This document shows, piece by piece, positions 44,696 to 56,889 of a DNA stretch of 62,000 nt; positions within the stretch are counted from its first letter, which is position 1, and every line of letters begins with the position of its first letter. Source of the stretch: Gnetum montanum (Eukaryota > Streptophyta > Gnetopsida > Gnetales > Gnetaceae); assembly GCA_015680685.1 (NCBI GenBank), contig MNCI01033568.1:451551-513550 (forward strand), written 5' to 3'. The notes beneath the pieces were generated by a model that worked only from the letters and a program-made list of their open reading frames with translations, ran no database searches and was not told the DNA's origin. A program made the translations under genes and the position numbers.

Positions 44696-45599
44696 TGATG
44701 AATCGTGGTTTGTCAATTGTTGATATTGATATCGAACCCTTGTTAACTAGGTGCTGATATCAGACCCTTGTTAACCAAGTGCTGATATCAAACCCCTGCT
44801 ATTAGACCCTCGATATCGAGTATGCGATATCATGGCCTGGCTAGCGATATTGGATACATGATATTGTGGTTCCTATGTGAGCCTATAAATACACAATTGG
44901 ACACATGGGAAAGTCATAGGAAGTTAGTGTGAGAGTAGGATTTGTTTGTTAGTTTTTCCTCTCAACCCTTTCCCCAGTGCATGCCCACAGTGTGATGATT
45001 GTAATTGTATGGAATCTTTATTTGAGTGTGACATACTTGGACACACATATGATCGACAATAAAGATCGAGATTACTTCATCATTGCAGCATTCACCTAAT
45101 TTTAATTATTATTTATTGCTTTCATAATTAATATTTCTCTATCCTCATCTCCTACCCTTGTTAGTAAATGGGGAATGAGTATGACTTAATCACGAGCATT
45201 TAAGTGTGACTACTTGGTATCCCAGTGGTGTACCTAGGACATGTGCTAGGTAATCCCAATGGTAGTACACGAGATCCAAGATGTGTACAAAGGATTAAGG
45301 ATGGATGCTCATCGCACTTAGGCTAGCTTAGATTCTCTCTCTCACTCCCTCTTAGCTTAATCAAAGTTACTTTCGACTGCCTCTAGTAGTAGTACTAGTT
45401 TAGGACCACATCACACACCTCACTCTGGACTAAACCATACATGACAAAGTAAATACTAGTCCAGGTGGGAAGATAGCGAACTGTGATCAACGAGTAACTA
45501 TCTAGACACCACACCTAATTTGTCTATGGAGTTTGACTAGAATGTGCATAAATGCTCATATTCGTATGGTTGAGTGTAGGAGTACCTCGCCACTCATCA
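44696..45599 (+). repeat. E4 3' LTR (904 bp)
   Basis: Starts TGATGAATCGTGG and ends CACTCATCA. U3 has three tandem units GATATCRRACCCYTGTTAAC or similar, plus GATATCGAGTATGCGATATC near 44813. TATAAATA near 44884. AATAAAGATCGAG near 45059. It is followed by the target duplication AGTAG. Confidence 0.9.
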
Positions 45600-45604
45600 A
45601 GTAG

Positions 45605-46903
45605 TAAGACCCATAGAGAAGTATAAAAAATAACCAAGGCTCCTTGATGTCACTCCCCTTTCTATTTCTCCTTGGTCCTTTCCCTCTTCTTCAAGGCACA
45701 ATGATCATGATTTAATTTTAGTTTCATGGAAGAAGAATTATATTACTTTCATGATACAGACCTCTTATTTATAGAAACTAGAGGGATGGATGATGTGGTC
45801 TCACTACTTTACACAATTATTTACCTAATCATCTTGATAGCATAGGACAAAGACCCAACACATGGTGTTAATTTCTACATCATGACTGATAATATTATTA
45901 ACAAAAACATACTAAATATCTTCAAAAAAAAAGGAAATAACTTTAAAAAATAAAAAATTACAAAAAAAAAAGTAAAAATAACAAGAAATGGAAAACATAT
46001 TAAGAATTGGAAAATTTTGAAAAAAATAAGACAATATCAAAAATAGAAAAATGATAAAAAATTGTTTAAAAAGTGAAAATGCATTTATTAATTCTTGACT
46101 CAAGATAGAACATCTCTCCTACAACTAAACTCATGGATGAGCATACAAAAAATGCATCACATATTCCCTAAATCCTACATTGTAGGTTTCCCATTTATCA
46201 TCTTTAGGGATTTGTATTTTTGCTTGTTATCCCATTTAATATAGATGATAATTAGGTATCAATCATTTGGAGACACATATCTAATTAGATTAGAAGGTAT
46301 TTTTATTTAAGAGGGTTTAGATACATTTTCTTTGTTATGTTCTATTTTAGTTTTTGGGTCTCCTTGTTTATCAATTTCTTATGATGTATAGCCAGTATAG
46401 AATGTCCTTTTATAAGTTCTTTGTTTAGTTTTTTCTTAGGACAAGAGTTGGCAAGTGGGTTGGATTCTTCCATGCATCTTTTGGATAGTTTTTTATTCTC
46501 ATTTTCTAGCCATTGAGTGTATTTTGGTTTAGTAGCTATTGTGTAGAGATGGCTTTGCATACACACTTATTCCTCAAGTTTGTTATGGGTTGGTATAGCA
46601 ATCATGTTAATACTTCAAACTTTCAACTTGTAAGTGAATCCTTTATCATTATTAGTAATGTATGAAATTTTTTGTCTCTCTATACTATCATGTTCAACTT
46701 TCATATTTGGTTTTGGAGTGTTATGGTTGGTTCCTTGGTTCATCTCTTCTAGGTTTGTAGGAGGTCCTAAGCCTTGACGCCCTCCTTATTCTAGGACTTG
46801 TTCCATTTCCTATAGGATTAGCTATGATCACTGAATGTAATATTTGATAGTAAGGGTCTAAATGGACATATGAGATCTTTACTTGCAGTGGTTCACTCTA
46901 GTT
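45605..46903. other. Unassigned sequence, possible old LTR remnant on the minus strand
   Basis: On the minus strand, TTTCTATAAATAAGAGGTC (near 45775) looks like an LTR promoter of a different retrotransposon, perhaps copia-type, but no paired LTR was found. A-rich run at 45900-46060. A minus-strand frame at 46342-46566 (YTQWLENENKKLSKRCMEES) matches nothing I recognise. Confidence 0.4.
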
Positions 46904-46984
46904 CTATTCAATATATATCCTATTATAACTTCTACTAGTGTTCTCATTATGTGATAGACTATCGATCCTATGTGAAAAAGACAC
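46904..46984 (-). pseudogene. E6 gag N-terminus
   Basis: Minus strand, VSFSHRIDSLSHNENTS, ending at TAG 46906-46904. It resembles the gag starts of E3 (MSSSHRSDSRPNSD) and E7 (MSSSSHRYEDV). The start codon is GTG here instead of ATG. Only this scrap is recognisable. Confidence 0.6.
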
Positions 46985-47013
46985 ACTTTTCATTCAAAAT
47001 GTATACATAAATT

Positions 47014-47854
47014 TGATGAGTGGTGAGATACCCCTACATCCAACCATACAAATCATAACCATTCATACATGATCCAGTCAAATTTCGTGGACTTTGTAGT
47101 TTCTGGTGCACTAGTCTTCTAGGTAGTGAACCTTTACATTAAGGTCTATCGTTGTCTTCCCAATTACACTTGTGACATACACTAGTATGGTTAAGTGTAA
47201 TTAAGGCATTTTATTTTTATATTTTATGGTTTGGTGTTCAAAGGGAGATAAAAGTAATTGGATTAACTAATTTAATTTAACTAATTAACTAATATCTAAC
47301 TAGTGCTAACATAAGCATCCAGTCCCACTCTCTATACATGTCTTGAACTCATGTACCCACTACTAGATTACCAAGTGCTACACTACTAGTCATACCAAGT
47401 AATAATGCTATTGGGATTACCAAGGGAATATGTGTTACACTCGAAGTGGTTGGACTTATGTGTTTAATCTATTTGGCTTATCTTATTTAACTAGTTCATT
47501 AGCTTAATTACTGGAAAATATATAATAAGTAATTGAATACATTAAATGCACAAATAAAATATTTAATCTATCTAGAATGCTACAATTTTTATCAAAAATC
47601 TCATCTTTATTGCTGCACACACTATCGTGCTTAGGTACAACAATGCTCAAATAAAGATCTGTACACTTAATGACTCTTGCTATCGGCACTAGAGGAAAAT
47701 ATTCTAACTTTCAAATGAACAAAATAGAAGAGCTTCACTACTACTAAAATATTAATGTCATAAACATGGCTGGTAGGCATATATTTATAGGCAAAATACA
47801 GACACTACGTAGATGGGGCCTCATCGACGTAGCCAACAAAACTATGAATCATCA
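47014..47854 (-). repeat. E7 3' LTR (841 bp)
   Basis: Minus strand: starts TGATGATTCATAG after CAATCATGGGATTA and ends CTCACCACTCATCA. U3 has a nearly palindromic motif at 47805-47832 (plus strand CTACGTAGATGGGGCC then TCATCGACGTAG), allied to the internal palindrome at 51424-51449. TATA on the minus strand near 47792 (CTATAAATATATG). AATAAAGATGAG near 47610. Confidence 0.88.
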
Positions 47855-48089
47855 TAATCCCATGATTGAATAAAAACTCATCTTCAAGTTCTTTTACAAA
47901 ATTGGGAAGGTATGGGATTACTGACTAGATTTTAACAAAAAAAATAGATTGACTTGACAAAAATAGAGTGCCCAAGTGTATGGATCAACACATTACAAAA
48001 ATGGTGGTGTTCATGACATAAAATTGAACACCATGACATGACTCTTCAAAATTGGGTAGCACATTCCTTAATGGCATGAAGTTTGATGG

Positions 48090-50945
48090 AAAAGATTAGA
48101 TAGTCCTAGGCAATGGTGGCTCCTAAGGTTCTAAGGAACCTTCACTGGCTTCACACACGTATGGTGGTTGAGTCAGTTGTAGCTGTCATATTGCTGCTAT
48201 GACTTCTGGCGAGAGGTAGAAAGCATCCAATAGTGCTTTCATTTTCTCCTCCTTACTTCTAGTATTGTGCACCATCCATGTAGCTTTGCCAATGTGGGTT
48301 GGAATGGGCACATCCTAGGGGCATGGAATTGCTAGAAATAACTCCTTTGCATTGATAAACCAAGTAGCGAATTGTTTGCATTCAATGTCAAACGCTTTGG
48401 CTATATCCTTTAGCTCCTTGTAATCATTCATCCTTTTGGCTAGGTTCTCAATAGTTGATTATTGATTTATGAATTATGCTATGGGAACTTTGAGTTTAGC
48501 ATTTGCAGTCTCAAGCTTCTACTTGGTGTCTTTATGGTGCTTGAACTCTACCTTGTTTAGAAAATATGAGCTAGCCACTTGTTTCTCTAACTCTGATCAT
48601 AGCCATTCAGTAGTTAGCATAACTAGGTTTGCATAGTAAAGATTGGCCAACTCCATGTACTCTATCATTTCTTCTAATTTCAAGTCCTTTAGGTGGATCT
48701 CTACTTTGTTGTAGGCATTAATCCCATCAACAATGGGCTACCAAACTTCTTTTCCTTGTTGGAGTTGCTAGAGAGCTTCATTTATTTTCACCTTCACCAT
48801 TTGGATGTGCTTCTCATTGACTTCCTTTTATAGGCCAACCTGGTCTCTATAGTGATTTTTGACTTTTTCGAACTTTAAAGCTTCATTATTCTAGGCTGTA
48901 ATTTTGATGGTAGACTTTTGGTGTAAGGCACAAACTTTTTCATGGGTAAATTTTAATTTTCTATAGTCAAACTTCTTAACTCGGTGTTCACCCTAGCAAG
49001 CTACTCTTGTTGTTGATGAATAAATTCTTGTGTTTGTTCCTTTTAGGAATTAGCATTACACAAGCGATGATTTTGTGTAGTCATAGCCTGATTCTCCTAT
49101 GCATCTAAGCTAAGTCCTTCTAAATTGAATAGGTTTTTGCCTTTGCTATGGATTGGTTAAAGATAGTCATTACTACCTACTCCTCATCCTTCTTGAATTA
49201 TTTTTAAAGTTGTTGAAAAGCTTCATCCCTAATTATTGTTGCACTGAGGAATGCAGGATTAGCAAGATGGGCACGTAATTCAGCAATATTTGTAGCTGAG
49301 CATTGATTTTGTGCTTAAGCCATTTTGAGTTGCCCCTCTAGGATGACGCATTTGCCCCTTGTGTCCAATAGCTCTGACTGGGTTATGGTGATGTATTCTA
49401 TAAAATTGAAAATATATGGAATTAGTTGCCTAGTCCCCACCAGTCGATCTAGCAATTCTCCATGCTAGGCTACATTCAGTTTCCCGCTGACCATGCCTAC
49501 AAACATCTACACATCTCGAAGTGTAGATACATTTGGTATAGATGCCACATGTGCATTGAGTGCTTTGGTGACATGGTTAGCAACTACTTTAGTCATCATC
49601 TCCTACCCTTGGTGTTGCATCACTAGGATAGTTTCCCCTTAACCTTCCTCCAAATACACTGAAAACGTGGTAGCATTCCCAGAGATTTCTAGGCATAAAT
49701 GATGTTGAGATAATGACACCATCACCTCTCTAGCATTGGGATCTAACCTCGCAGGAAACTACATTCATTGGATAGAGAATATTGGTTCATTCCTTTCCAT
49801 CTGGCTGATTGTTCAAGACACCTCATTAAGATGACTCATTTCTAGTCGATACATAAATGGATCCATACTACTTGTCCCTACACATTGCTCTTACTCATGC
49901 AAGACCTGTTCTCGAATTTTGGGTAAGCACTCAATGGTTGCGTGGGCCTCCAGCATTGTTTCTAGAGTAGGTGGTGGTGGTGATGACTACTCCTCTTGAG
50001 TTGTAGTCAACATCTTTTCCTTCCTGATTTTAGACCATGAGGCCAAAGGAGCATGTCTAATTGTGTCGTTGGAATAGCAGATGATTCTTACCCTTTTACA
50101 AAGTTTCTGAATGAGGAGGGTAGGGTTTTTCTTTCACATTCATTTTCTTTGAAGCATTTTTCAATCTCTAAATAGATGAGTTGTGGGAGGTTCATAGAAG
50201 ATCTCCTATTAGAGTGGTGCATGCTCAGGTGAAGAAGGTGATCACCTTATTAGGCCTCACTATTGGATTGAGGTGATAGGCTGCAATTTTGAAATAGATG
50301 CACTTTGCCAATGTGAGCATGTCGTACTCCTTTTGGTTGACCCAGTAGCACCACTGAGTCCACTTCTTTTTGGCCTTAGGATCACCTCTTAGTGATAGCT
50401 CTGCCAACTATGTCCCATTGTCAAGCAACCCTAGTGCCTACGTGATAGCTTTGACCAAGTAGGACACTTAAATATCCTTGATCTTTACTATGGACCTTGG
50501 CCTTCCATTGTTCTAGAAGAGATATGTCTCTCTAGTGTATCATTCCCCACTAGATGTGATGATTGGCCACATGGGAGAGGTTTGTAGTTATGCTTTGACA
50601 TTTGCTGGAGCTTTCTCTAGGAATGGCTTGAAGTTTATTTGTTGAAAAACTAATCGTTGAATCTCTCAAGACTTGATGATGTCAAGGTAGGCTTGAGTCA
50701 AAGTGACTTCAAGCCTTAGCATGGATCCTAGCACTTCTCCTCACTGTGATTTTTCTATGGGCATTTCTTCCTCTAGAATCTGTCAAAAAAATTCCACTTT
50801 GGGATCCTCATGAAGAGGTCCCATTGCATAGTTTGATTCTATTGGTTCCTTAGGCTTGTTCTTAGTGGCCCCTTCCAGCTTTGGGTTGTTTCTCCCTTGG
50901 TTGAGAAGGTTCTCCTTCTTGCGGGCACTTAGTTCTTGGTGCCAT
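48090..50945 (-). pseudogene. E7 accessory protein, decayed
   Basis: The ATG at 50945-50943 directly follows the splice acceptor; the start reads MAPRTKCPQEGEPSQPREKQ, basic like E1. The head aligns with that of E1: NFKPFLEKAPANVKA...SPMW......ETYLF.NN against NFESFAEFAPEAVRDR...SPLW......EMYLFWHN, then CIYFKIAAYHLNP against RVYFKIGTYHLFP. At least one frameshift and many stops are present. The remainder to about 48090 is E/K/L-rich on the minus strand, consistent with a coiled coil but too decayed to trace. The left end is approximate. No signal peptide was seen. Confidence 0.65.
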
Positions 50946-50977
50946 CTATAATCACAATAAGACCATGGGTTAGCAAT
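50946..50977 (-). promoter_or_regulatory. Branch point and 3' splice site of the E7 accessory gene
   Basis: Minus strand TTGCTAAC (50977-50970), then TTGTGATTATAG ending at 50946, then ATGGCACC. Same order and spacing as at 625-654 and 25647-25679. Confidence 0.65.
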
Positions 50978-51400
50978 CATTGTGTAACATAAAGTAATTG
51001 GGATACCTTTATCTCTTTAGGATAGGTACATTTGGCTAAGTTGTAATTATGGCTGATTTTATTACTCCAATCATTATTTTATTTATGTGTTATTATTAAT
51101 AAATCATCCCAAAGGTTGTTGAAAGGGTTAACTTTTGAAAAAAATTGATGTTTGGGTATTGTTAAGGTTATTTACCCTTTAGGGGAGTTAGAAAAATTTT
51201 CAAAAAATTTCATGGGAAACCTTATGTTTTTCAGCCCCCATGATAAAGAGCTTACCTCCAATAGTTGCAAGATCAAAGAATGGAGTGATTTGGACAAACG
51301 GTTGGCAAGTTAAGGGCTTTGGAAGGTTTTAGGCTCTAAAAAATGACAAAAACTCCCCATGTGTTATGAGGTAAATGACAAAAAATTTCTAAGTGTGCAA

Positions 51401-51449
51401 TAGTATATATAGGATTTTTGCATTACATCGATGAGGCCTCATCGATGTA
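51401..51449 (-). promoter_or_regulatory. Internal promoter of the E7 accessory gene with 26-bp perfect palindrome
   Basis: 51424-51449 is a perfect palindrome: half-site TACATCGATGAGG followed by its reverse complement. On the minus strand it is followed by TATATATA (near 51411-51402). The accessory ATG lies about 460 bases downstream. The E7 LTR U3 holds decayed versions of the same motif upstream of its TATA box. Confidence 0.6.
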
Positions 51450-53040
51450 GCTATTGACCACTGTAGATGACCATTGACTTTGGTCAAACTTTCAAAATAC
51501 AAAGAGTTTTTGAATGAAATTAGGGTCAAATGAAAGCTCAAAAGGCCAAGAACAGTATGAAAATATGAGAAGAGGGTGTTGGAGCTTAGAAATTTGGAAA
51601 AAATGAAGAAAAATAATTAATGGGATGAATGAAATAAAAGGTTAAGGAGCACTAAGTGGAATACACAATGAAATATGCAAAAGATAGAATTGTAGTAATG
51701 TCTAAGGTAAGGAACCTTATCTAACCAAACCAATAGCTATTCAAGCGAGTCCTCCCCATAGTAGGCTCATGCCCTTGTTGCCCTTACATAACCTCAACTA
51801 AGGAGTTCATGGGCCCCATAGTTGATTAACGATCATGAGAAGTTAAGGACCAACCAAGAAGAGTTTATCCAAAAACTCAAACACATTCGACTAGGACATA
51901 GAGCATAACATAGAACTCGACAATGAGGTGAGTTATGGCAACATGGATGGATGATAGAGAAGGTGGAATGGAATTTTGAATTAAGGTCATAAGAAGTCCC
52001 TTATGGAATTTGTGTTTAAAATGACCTGAGAAGATCCATCGTTAGTCCAAACCAAAACTAGTCACTTTCAGTGAGTTCGCATTGCCACTTCTAAGACTGA
52101 TCCACTCGTATGAGACATGGGAGTGCTTCCACAAAACAACCACTATTCCATAAAGAGAAGAAAAGAGAGAAGTAGGAAGTGAGAGAGGGCCAAGGAACCT
52201 TTAGGTATGGGTGCATGTCTTTCTAGTCCCATAACCAATGCTTGTAGCCCATTTATTTTTCTAAGGGGTGTGCTTTGAAGGTCCATCATCATTTTTTTCT
52301 CTTTTTTTTTGGATGAAAACCACACCATGAAAAGACTTATTCATTTATTATGTATAAGGGGTGTGCTTTTAATTTCCATTGGATTTTTTTTTTTTTGAAT
52401 TTTTTGATGGGAACCACAACATGAAAATACTTTATTTAACTTCCTATTAGTGGTTGAAATGGAATGGTAAGAAGCCCATGAAAAACACTCAAGCACTCAA
52501 GAAAGTAGAAGATTATGAAGAGTATTGAGTCCTCTTGAAGTCACACCCATTGCAAATCTTTGAATCCTTCTTAATTTTGGAACTACCAAGGTCACCGATA
52601 AATTAAAAGTTGCTTTAATGGAAGGAACCTAAAATTTTGAGAACAAGGAAAATCGTAGAATTTATTGGATATGTGAATGACATGGACTCACTGCCTATTC
52701 CATGAAAAATAAGCCATGTCATAGTCATCAAACATTAGAATTCAAACATAGAAACTAGACATTGAAAATCACAACATTAAGCATAAACCATCATTAGTAA
52801 ATAACAACAACGACATTGTGTCCTGTGGTAATAAAGAAATTTTATTAGCAAAAATGAGGAAATATCATAGTTTGATAAAAAAAAACAAAGTAAAATATAT
52901 AAGAAAGTGTAAAATAATCAAGAAAGATTCAAAGGTACTAACTATGGTGTGAAATTAGAAAAATTTGAAAATCAAAAATTTGTAAAATAAATAATTTGTA
53001 AAAATCAAAAACATGAAAAAAAAAGTAGAAAAAGTAGGAA
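51450..53040 (-). other. E7 spacer between pol and accessory promoter
   Basis: No gene. T-rich on the minus strand just after pol (53030-52850), then blocks shared with the E3 spacer. The 40-bp dispersed motif lies at 52199-52241, antisense to the element, as in E3 and E4. Confidence 0.6.
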
Positions 53041-56000
53041 GCCATATGGATTGTTAGCATGGATAGCCATCTCCCCCATGACTGAGTTGGAAGGGGGAGA
53101 TCTAAAAAATGGAATGTGGTTGTCCATCCGTCAACGTGGTAGTTGCATTGGCTTGTCTTAGTTTAAGGAAAGGTTTTACTTGTTGGATGTTGACCAACTG
53201 CTTTTTATTTGGGCTTTTAGGCTTGTAGATTAACATGGCCCTAGAGAGAAAGGTTTGGTCAATTATATAAGGTCCCTTAAACAATGTTTGATATTTTTCC
53301 TTTTAAGGTACATGTGTGGAGTTCCAATAGAGGACCTTATCTCCTGGTTGAAGTTTTACCTTTCATATTCTTAGGTCATGACATTGCTTATTGAATGCCT
53401 TGTGCATTTCATTAAAAGATAGGACCACTAATTGATTTTCATCTAGCACATTTAGGTTGATTAATCTTTCTTTTTGTGCTAGACTTAGGTCAAGATTCAG
53501 ATCATAGGCTATTGAAAGTGTACAAAGCTCAAATTGAATCGGGAGGGTTGGAAGTTTTTTGTACACCAATGTCTAGGGAGAATAGCCAATAGGAAGTTTC
53601 CATGTTGAATGGTAAGCCCAAAGGGCATTGTTAAGTTTCCATGTTGAATGGTCTGTGTTAGTATTTTTGTGATATCCTAGTTAGTTACCTTTGCTTAACC
53701 ATTGGCTTGGGGATGATAGGGTGTTGTTAATTTATGTTCAATCCTCAAGCATTGTATTAACTTTTTAAAAGTGGCACTTGTAAAATGTGTTCCATTGTTA
53801 GAAATTAGTGAATGTGTCATCCCAAACCTATTTACAATATTTTGTTATATAAATCTAGCAGTAGTGGATGATGTACAATTAGTAACAGCTATTGCTTCTA
53901 CCCATTTTGTGTAGTAGTTGATTGTTATGATAATATATGGCTTTCCATTGGACATAGGTGTGATGGGACCCATGAAGCTAACACCGCATATGTCAAAAGG
54001 TTCCAATGGTTGAATCCACTATTAAGGACCTTCCATGCAAGCAATCATCTCCTTGTCTCATTGACAAGATTCACAAGATCAAACAAACTGGTGGGCATCC
54101 CTAAATATTGTAGGTCAATAGTATCCTACCATTAGGATTTTTATGGTCATGCATCTCCCTACATGGTGGCCTTCGTAAGGTCTTTCATGAGCATCCTAGA
54201 AAACATGTAGTTGATCTTCATTAGGGATGAACCAATGAATCAGGCCATCAACGCATACCTTGTAAAGATGTCCATTGGTTTCCATGAAATATTTAGCCTG
54301 ATGAAGTACTTGTTGCTACTTTTTGAAGTCAAGATCTTATGGCATCTCTTGAGTGAGAAGATAGGTGAGGATGCCATTGTACCATGTTATTTCTGTGGGC
54401 GTTTGTTTATTTATTACTCCTATAAAGAGTAGTTCATCTGGAAATTCATCAGAGAGCGGGCTTTCCTCCTCTTTATTATCCCATCTTAAATGAGAGATAT
54501 GGTCAGTGACCACATTCTCAATTCCTTTTCAATCTACCATTGTGAGATTGAATTCCTACAAGATCACAAGCCACAATGTGACATGAGGGATTACCATTGG
54601 TTTGTTCATGAGGAAGCAAATTACATTGTGATCCATGTGCGCAAATACTTTGTAGCCAAGTACATCGTGCTTGAACATTTCTAGAGTGTACACCACTACC
54701 ATTAATTTTTTCTGTGGTGGTGTAATTTAATTATGCTCCTACAATGCTTTGGCTCATGCAGTGGATGTAGTATGGGCATTTCTTATCATTAATCTATCTG
54801 AGCATTGCTTCCAAGGCATAGTTAGATGCATCCATCATGATGTGGAAAGGTTTGGACCAATCTGGTGCTCATAGTATTGGTGTTTCTATGAGTTTCTCCT
54901 TTAACTATTAGAATGCATGTTCACATTCCTTGGTCCAGATGAAAGGTGCATCTTTCTTTGTAACCTCTACCAACATTTTTGTGATCATAGAGAAATTCTC
55001 TGTGAATTGCTGGTAGTATCTAGTGTGTCCAAGGAATGACCAAACATCTTTAACTATCTCTAGCTAGCGTGTTATTCCTTAGATGACGCTTATCTTTTCT
55101 AGGTCTATCTCAATCCTTACTTGAGTGATTCTATGCCATAGTACAATGCCTTCTTGGATCATGAGATGGCTTCTTTGCAGGTTGAGCTACAAGTTTATTT
55201 CAACACATCTCTTCAATACTTGCTCAAGGAGGTTCAAGGCTTGCTCAAATGTAGCTTTGTAGGTGGAAAAGTCATTCATGAAGACTTCCATACCATTACC
55301 GATTTGCTACTAGAAGATACTAAGGACTAGGCATTGAAATGTTGTAGGGGCATTACACAAACTAAATGGCATCTTACAATATGCAAAACTCCCCTAGGGA
55401 TTCATGAATGTTGTCTTGGCCTAATCTTCTGGCACAATTTAGATTTGGTTATAGCCACTATACCCATCCAAGAAGCTATAATAACAATGCCTACATATGG
55501 TTTCCAACACCTGATTCACAAATGGTAATGGAAATGATCTTTAAATGTTTCCATGTTCAATAACCTAAAGTCGATGTAGACCCACCACTTGTCACCTTTC
55601 TTCGGTACAATTATGAGTGCGCTAACCCACTCATTATCTATGATGAAATAGATGAACCCTGCCTTGAGGAGTTGTTCAATTTCCTCCTTGATGATCTACT
55701 TCAATTTGGAATTCAGTTGCCTCTATGGCTACCTTCAAGGCTTCATGTCTAGATCAGTGTAAATGTGATGCTTGCATATCCTTGGATCAATTCCTATTAG
55801 CTCAGGATATGACCAAGAAAAAGTTGTTGACCATTTGTTAACTACCTTTAATAGCTTTAATTTTTGTTCAGGATTAAGTTTGACATTAATTATGATTGGT
55901 TTACCCTTCTTTAAAAATGCATATTCCATGCTAGCCAGTAAATTTTTTAGCTCTAGAGGCTCCTACTTGAAGTTATCAAGGATTTACAACTCTCCCTAAT

Positions 56001-56770
56001 AGCTATCATCATCTTCTTCAAAGAGTTGGGGATGAGCTTGTTTAAGTTTATCCATGCCTTCAACATAAGCACATGTTAGGCTCTCAGTTGGTTCCATGCA
56101 TAATGTGCTACTATCTAAGTCAGTTATTAGCCACTAGACATCCTCCTATTTTGTGACTGCTATGTATAGACACCTTTGAATATTGATTTCTTGTGCACAT
56201 TGATTGCATGCTTTAATGTATGTACTCTTGATGGACCAAATCTTCTGCATGCAATTGCACTCATTATCATGTTGTGATGCATGGAATGCACTTCTTCTCA
56301 ATCTTTCCCAATTCATTTTCTTTGGATATTTTAAAAGAGAGATTCCTTATGCCCATACATGCATCAACTGTGCTTAACCAAGCTCTTTTCATAATAACAG
56401 GGAAGTCACTTTTGCAGTTTTCAATCTTGATCACTAGAAAATTAGCAAGATAGGACTACCCACACGCTATGGTCACAATGTCCTCTACTAATCCTAGAGG
56501 AATAGTAATTTACTGATTTGTCAATTCTAGATGAATGTTGCTCTTCTTGAGAAGTGGTAGGTTCCAAGCCTTGTACATGTCATGGGAGATCAAATTAACT
56601 CCATAACCAAAGTCAAGAAGAGCCTTACACGACTCATGTCTAATGATCTATAGGTAAATGAGTGGACTTCATAGGTTAGATCTTTTCATGGAAAGATTAC
56701 TAGCTTTGCTCCAGTCAGAAATAGCATGAGTTAGCATCATAGTGCGAATCTGAGGGAGCACTTAGTTTGA
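53041..56770 (-). pseudogene. E7 pol: protease, RT, RNase H, integrase, decayed
   Basis: Minus strand. Protease near 56620-56460: ALLDFGYGVNLISHDMYKAW, where the retropepsin DTGA is DFGY. RT from about 55930: WSYPELIGIDPRICKHHIY, then IEQLLKAGFIYFI, ALIIVPKKGDKWWVYIDFRL, CKMPFSLCNAPTTFQ. The catalytic YMDD is FMND (55285-55271). RNase H near 54830: PFHIMMDASNYALEAML. Integrase 54200-53100: HERPYEGHHVGR...GYYWPT zinc finger, FMGPITPMSNGKPYI, LISNNGTHF, EHKLTTPYHPQANG, then the C-terminal domain with FKGPYIIDQTFLSRAMLIYK. Several frameshifts and many stops. One Ty3-type RNase H only, as expected for Athila. Confidence 0.82.
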
Positions 56771-56889
56771 AGGACACTCAAAGGTATTTAATGTAGAGGA
56801 TGACGGTATTGGAGATGCAAGATGATCAACTGTACTAGGTTGTGAGGGTTGGAGAGGATTATTGAGTTGAAAGAAGGGTCTTTTTTGGA

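Larger units (their letters stand above)
21063..45599 (+). mobile_element. E4: non-autonomous (gag-only) Athila-like element with target duplication AGTAG
   Basis: Bounded by AGTAG at 21058-21062 and 45600-45604. Order: 5' LTR, tRNA-Asp primer site, gag, spacer, deleted accessory gene, then (split by E5) polypurine tract and 3' LTR. Without E5 and one target copy it is about 6.1 kb. No protease, RT, RNase H or integrase sequence is present between gag and the post-pol spacer, so it depended on a relative for replication. Confidence 0.9.
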
